Assembly: GCF_001634365.1 (NCBI RefSeq)
Contig: NZ_CP014579.1
Coordinates: 1,426,001 to 1,490,000 of the forward strand
Reading direction: 5' to 3'
DNA length: 64,000 bases
DNA from: Paraburkholderia phytofirmans OLGA172
GTDB taxonomy: Bacteria > Pseudomonadota > Gammaproteobacteria > Burkholderiales > Burkholderiaceae
This document shows, one piece after another, positions 62,650 to 64,000 of this stretch (position 1 is the first letter of the stretch; each line of letters opens with the position of its first letter). Under the pieces are notes generated by a model. It saw only the letters and a list, made by a program, of their open reading frames with translations, did not search any database and was not told the DNA's origin. The position numbers were made by a program, and so were the translations under genes.

Positions 62650-63563
62650 ATGGCAAGCGCCAAATCAGAATCTCTGGCTAACCTGTACAAGAGTTGGTCC
62701 CAGGCGATGCGGGCCAATTCCAACATGTCGCTGGACGAAATGAGGGACCTGTTTTCCCATTGGGGGGATGTGACGGCCGAGCCGGGCGGCGTCGACTACA
62801 TCGAGATCGAGGCGGGCGGCGTGCCGGCTATGTGGGCGATTCCGAAGGGAGGCTCCTTGGACCGCGCGCTGCTCTGTTCGCATGGTGGAGACTACGTGGC
62901 GGGCTCAATGTACACGCATCGCAAGATGTTCGGGCATATCGCCAAGGCCGTCGGCTGTCGCGCTCTGATCGTGGACTATCGCCGGTCACCGGAAAATCCG
63001 CACCCCGCCCAGGTGAACGACATGACAACGGCCTACCAATGGCTGCTCGACAAGGAGGGCGTGAAGTCCGAACGCATCGCGTTCGTGGGTGACTCGGCGG
63101 GAGGCGCCTTGGCGCTGACCGCCTAGCCAACGCACGCGAGCGCGGCCTTCCCCTGCCGGCAGCTACAATGCCGATCTCGCCGTGGGCTGGCTGGGATACC
63201 TCCGCAAAAACGTACGACACCAATGCGCACCGCGATGCCATTTTGACCCGCGACATCACCAACGCACTGGGCTCGCTGTTCATTGGCGAGAAGGGTGACC
63301 CCAAGCACCCGCTGGCCAATCCGCTCTACACTGACTACGCAGGCTTCCCGCCGATCTACATCACGGTGGGCGAAGCCGAGACACTACTGGATGACAGCCG
63401 CCGCATTGCACAACGCGCGCGCCAAGCCGACGTCGAGGTCAAAATCGACGAGTATCAGGACATACAGCACGTATTCCAGATCATGGCCGGCGTCGCACCC
63501 GAGGCCGATGCCGCCGTCCAGAGGATGGCGCGCTGGGCGAAACCGCGTCTCGGCTTGAAATGA
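62650..63563 (+). pseudogene. HSL-family alpha/beta hydrolase (lactone hydrolase-like), one frameshift
   Basis: GGAGGAGACACG precedes the ATG. The frame shows C-S-H-G-G-D-Y-V and the nucleophile G-D-S-A-G-G, then stops at 63124. Skipping to the next frame continues A-N-A-R-E-R-G-L-P-L-P-A-A-T-M-P-I-S-P-W to E-A-E-T-L-L-D-D-S and H-V-F-Q with the acid and His. One lost base near 63122 explains it. Intact, it would be a 300-residue esterase such as monoterpene epsilon-lactone hydrolase, opening the BVMO lactone. A sequencing error is possible. Confidence 0.82.
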
Positions 63564-63592
63564 ACTTCGGAGCTTCATCTTAGGCTGCGGGA

Positions 63593-63714
63593 GCGCACGC
63601 AGGCTTTTGATGCGTGGGAAACCGTGATCGGCAACTCAATGCTGGATCGCCTCTCCTAATCAATCAGGAATACTGATGTTAAACGTATTCACTCTCTCGA
63701 CCATCAACAATGTG
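63593..63714 (+). repeat. 123-base direct repeat, copy 2
   Basis: This is the second copy of the block at 54037-54159. It begins 30 bases after the hydrolase stop. The rest of the gap to the window end (63715-64000) has no gene; an ATG at 63995 may open the next one. Confidence 0.8.
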
Positions 63715-63874
63715 AAAGTACCGTTTACACCCTCTGCAAGGGATTCGTTTTTCGGGGGCAAGCTCATGACGGGTGACAGTTCACGACGCTTCTCGCACTT
63801 GGATTCCTGGACCGCCGTGCAAGGGTTTCCCCCCGTTTAACCTAGCTGGACCAAATGCTATCGTTTAGATAGTT

Positions 63875-63890
63875 ACTAGCATTATAGTAG
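63875..63890. promoter_or_regulatory. Operator-like box, copy C
   Basis: ACTAGCATTATAGTAG resembles the boxes at 42529 and 45665. Here TACTA and TAGTA face each other across six bases, the most regular form of the three, suiting an HxlR- or MarR-type dimer. It lies 105 bases before a possible start at the window end. Confidence 0.45.
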
Positions 63891-64000
63891 TTACTGATCA
63901 ATCAGCCTGCTTAATTTTTTCGAAGCATCTGAGATGCCGGCAAGAGTCATGCATGAACCGGCAAAGACGCATTATCCGGAAACCAACGGAACGAATGACA

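Overview
The window looks like a chromosomal or megaplasmid segment of a Burkholderiaceae bacterium (Paraburkholderia, Caballeronia or Burkholderia type). It is GC-rich. It carries three trimeric porins of the Burkholderia type (signal peptide ending in A-Q-S-S, C-terminal Phe), an RND pump operon laid out like llpE-ceoAB-opcM, and IS630, IS3, IS30, IS5 and IS6 sequences common in that group. No rRNA, tRNA or core housekeeping gene is visible. Nearly every intact gene is catabolic, transport or regulatory, so I read it as an accessory degradation island.

Layout. 1-2873: binding protein and fused permease of a polyamine/iron-type ABC importer. 3167-4269: an IS630-family element sitting directly in front of a porin gene (4289-5458). 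5549-9941: an AraC regulator, a Baeyer-Villiger monooxygenase (BVMO), a MetX-like alpha/beta hydrolase and an EthD protein, with a paired direct repeat that looks like the AraC site. 10015-24019: divergent TetR regulator and a near-complete aromatic meta-cleavage operon: C-C hydrolase, two-subunit LigAB-type extradiol dioxygenase, Rieske ferredoxin, Rieske oxygenase alpha and beta, cis-diol dehydrogenase, a nitronate-monooxygenase-family flavoprotein, hydratase, feruloyl-CoA-synthetase-like ligase, acylating acetaldehyde dehydrogenase, 4-hydroxy-2-oxovalerate aldolase, ferredoxin reductase and a second porin. 24204-29856: tautomerase, MarR, thiolase, HxlR, enoyl-CoA hydratase and a medium-chain dehydrogenase/reductase (MDR). 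29935-37561: LysR remnant and the RND efflux operon. 37634-41581: two MDR enzymes with TetR and MarR regulators between them.

41658-54160 is a scarred zone of second-copy and truncated genes (VOC protein, alpha/beta hydrolase, EAL protein, sugar ABC ATPase, luciferase-like monooxygenase, epoxide hydrolase). Around these lies an intact set: L-2-hydroxyglutarate oxidase, HxlR, alpha/beta hydrolase, flavin reductase, luciferase-like monooxygenase, aldo/keto reductase, epoxide hydrolase and a third porin. 54227-63563 starts with a sigma-54 activator. A nested IS30-in-IS3 insertion follows, then a near-consensus -24/-12 promoter in front of a second BVMO, an SDR alcohol dehydrogenase and a frameshifted lactone-hydrolase-like gene.

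How it fits together (inference). The Rieske/LigAB operon should take an aromatic ring to a cis-diol, a catechol, a ring-fission product, then pyruvate and acetyl-CoA; the ligase probably activates the acid released by the hydrolase. The two BVMO modules and the luciferase-like/epoxide-hydrolase module suit alicyclic or terpenoid ketones and alkenes, and the porins and RND pump handle uptake and solvent or product export. Substrates cannot be read from the sequence. Gene calls rest on motif reading by eye, without any database search.
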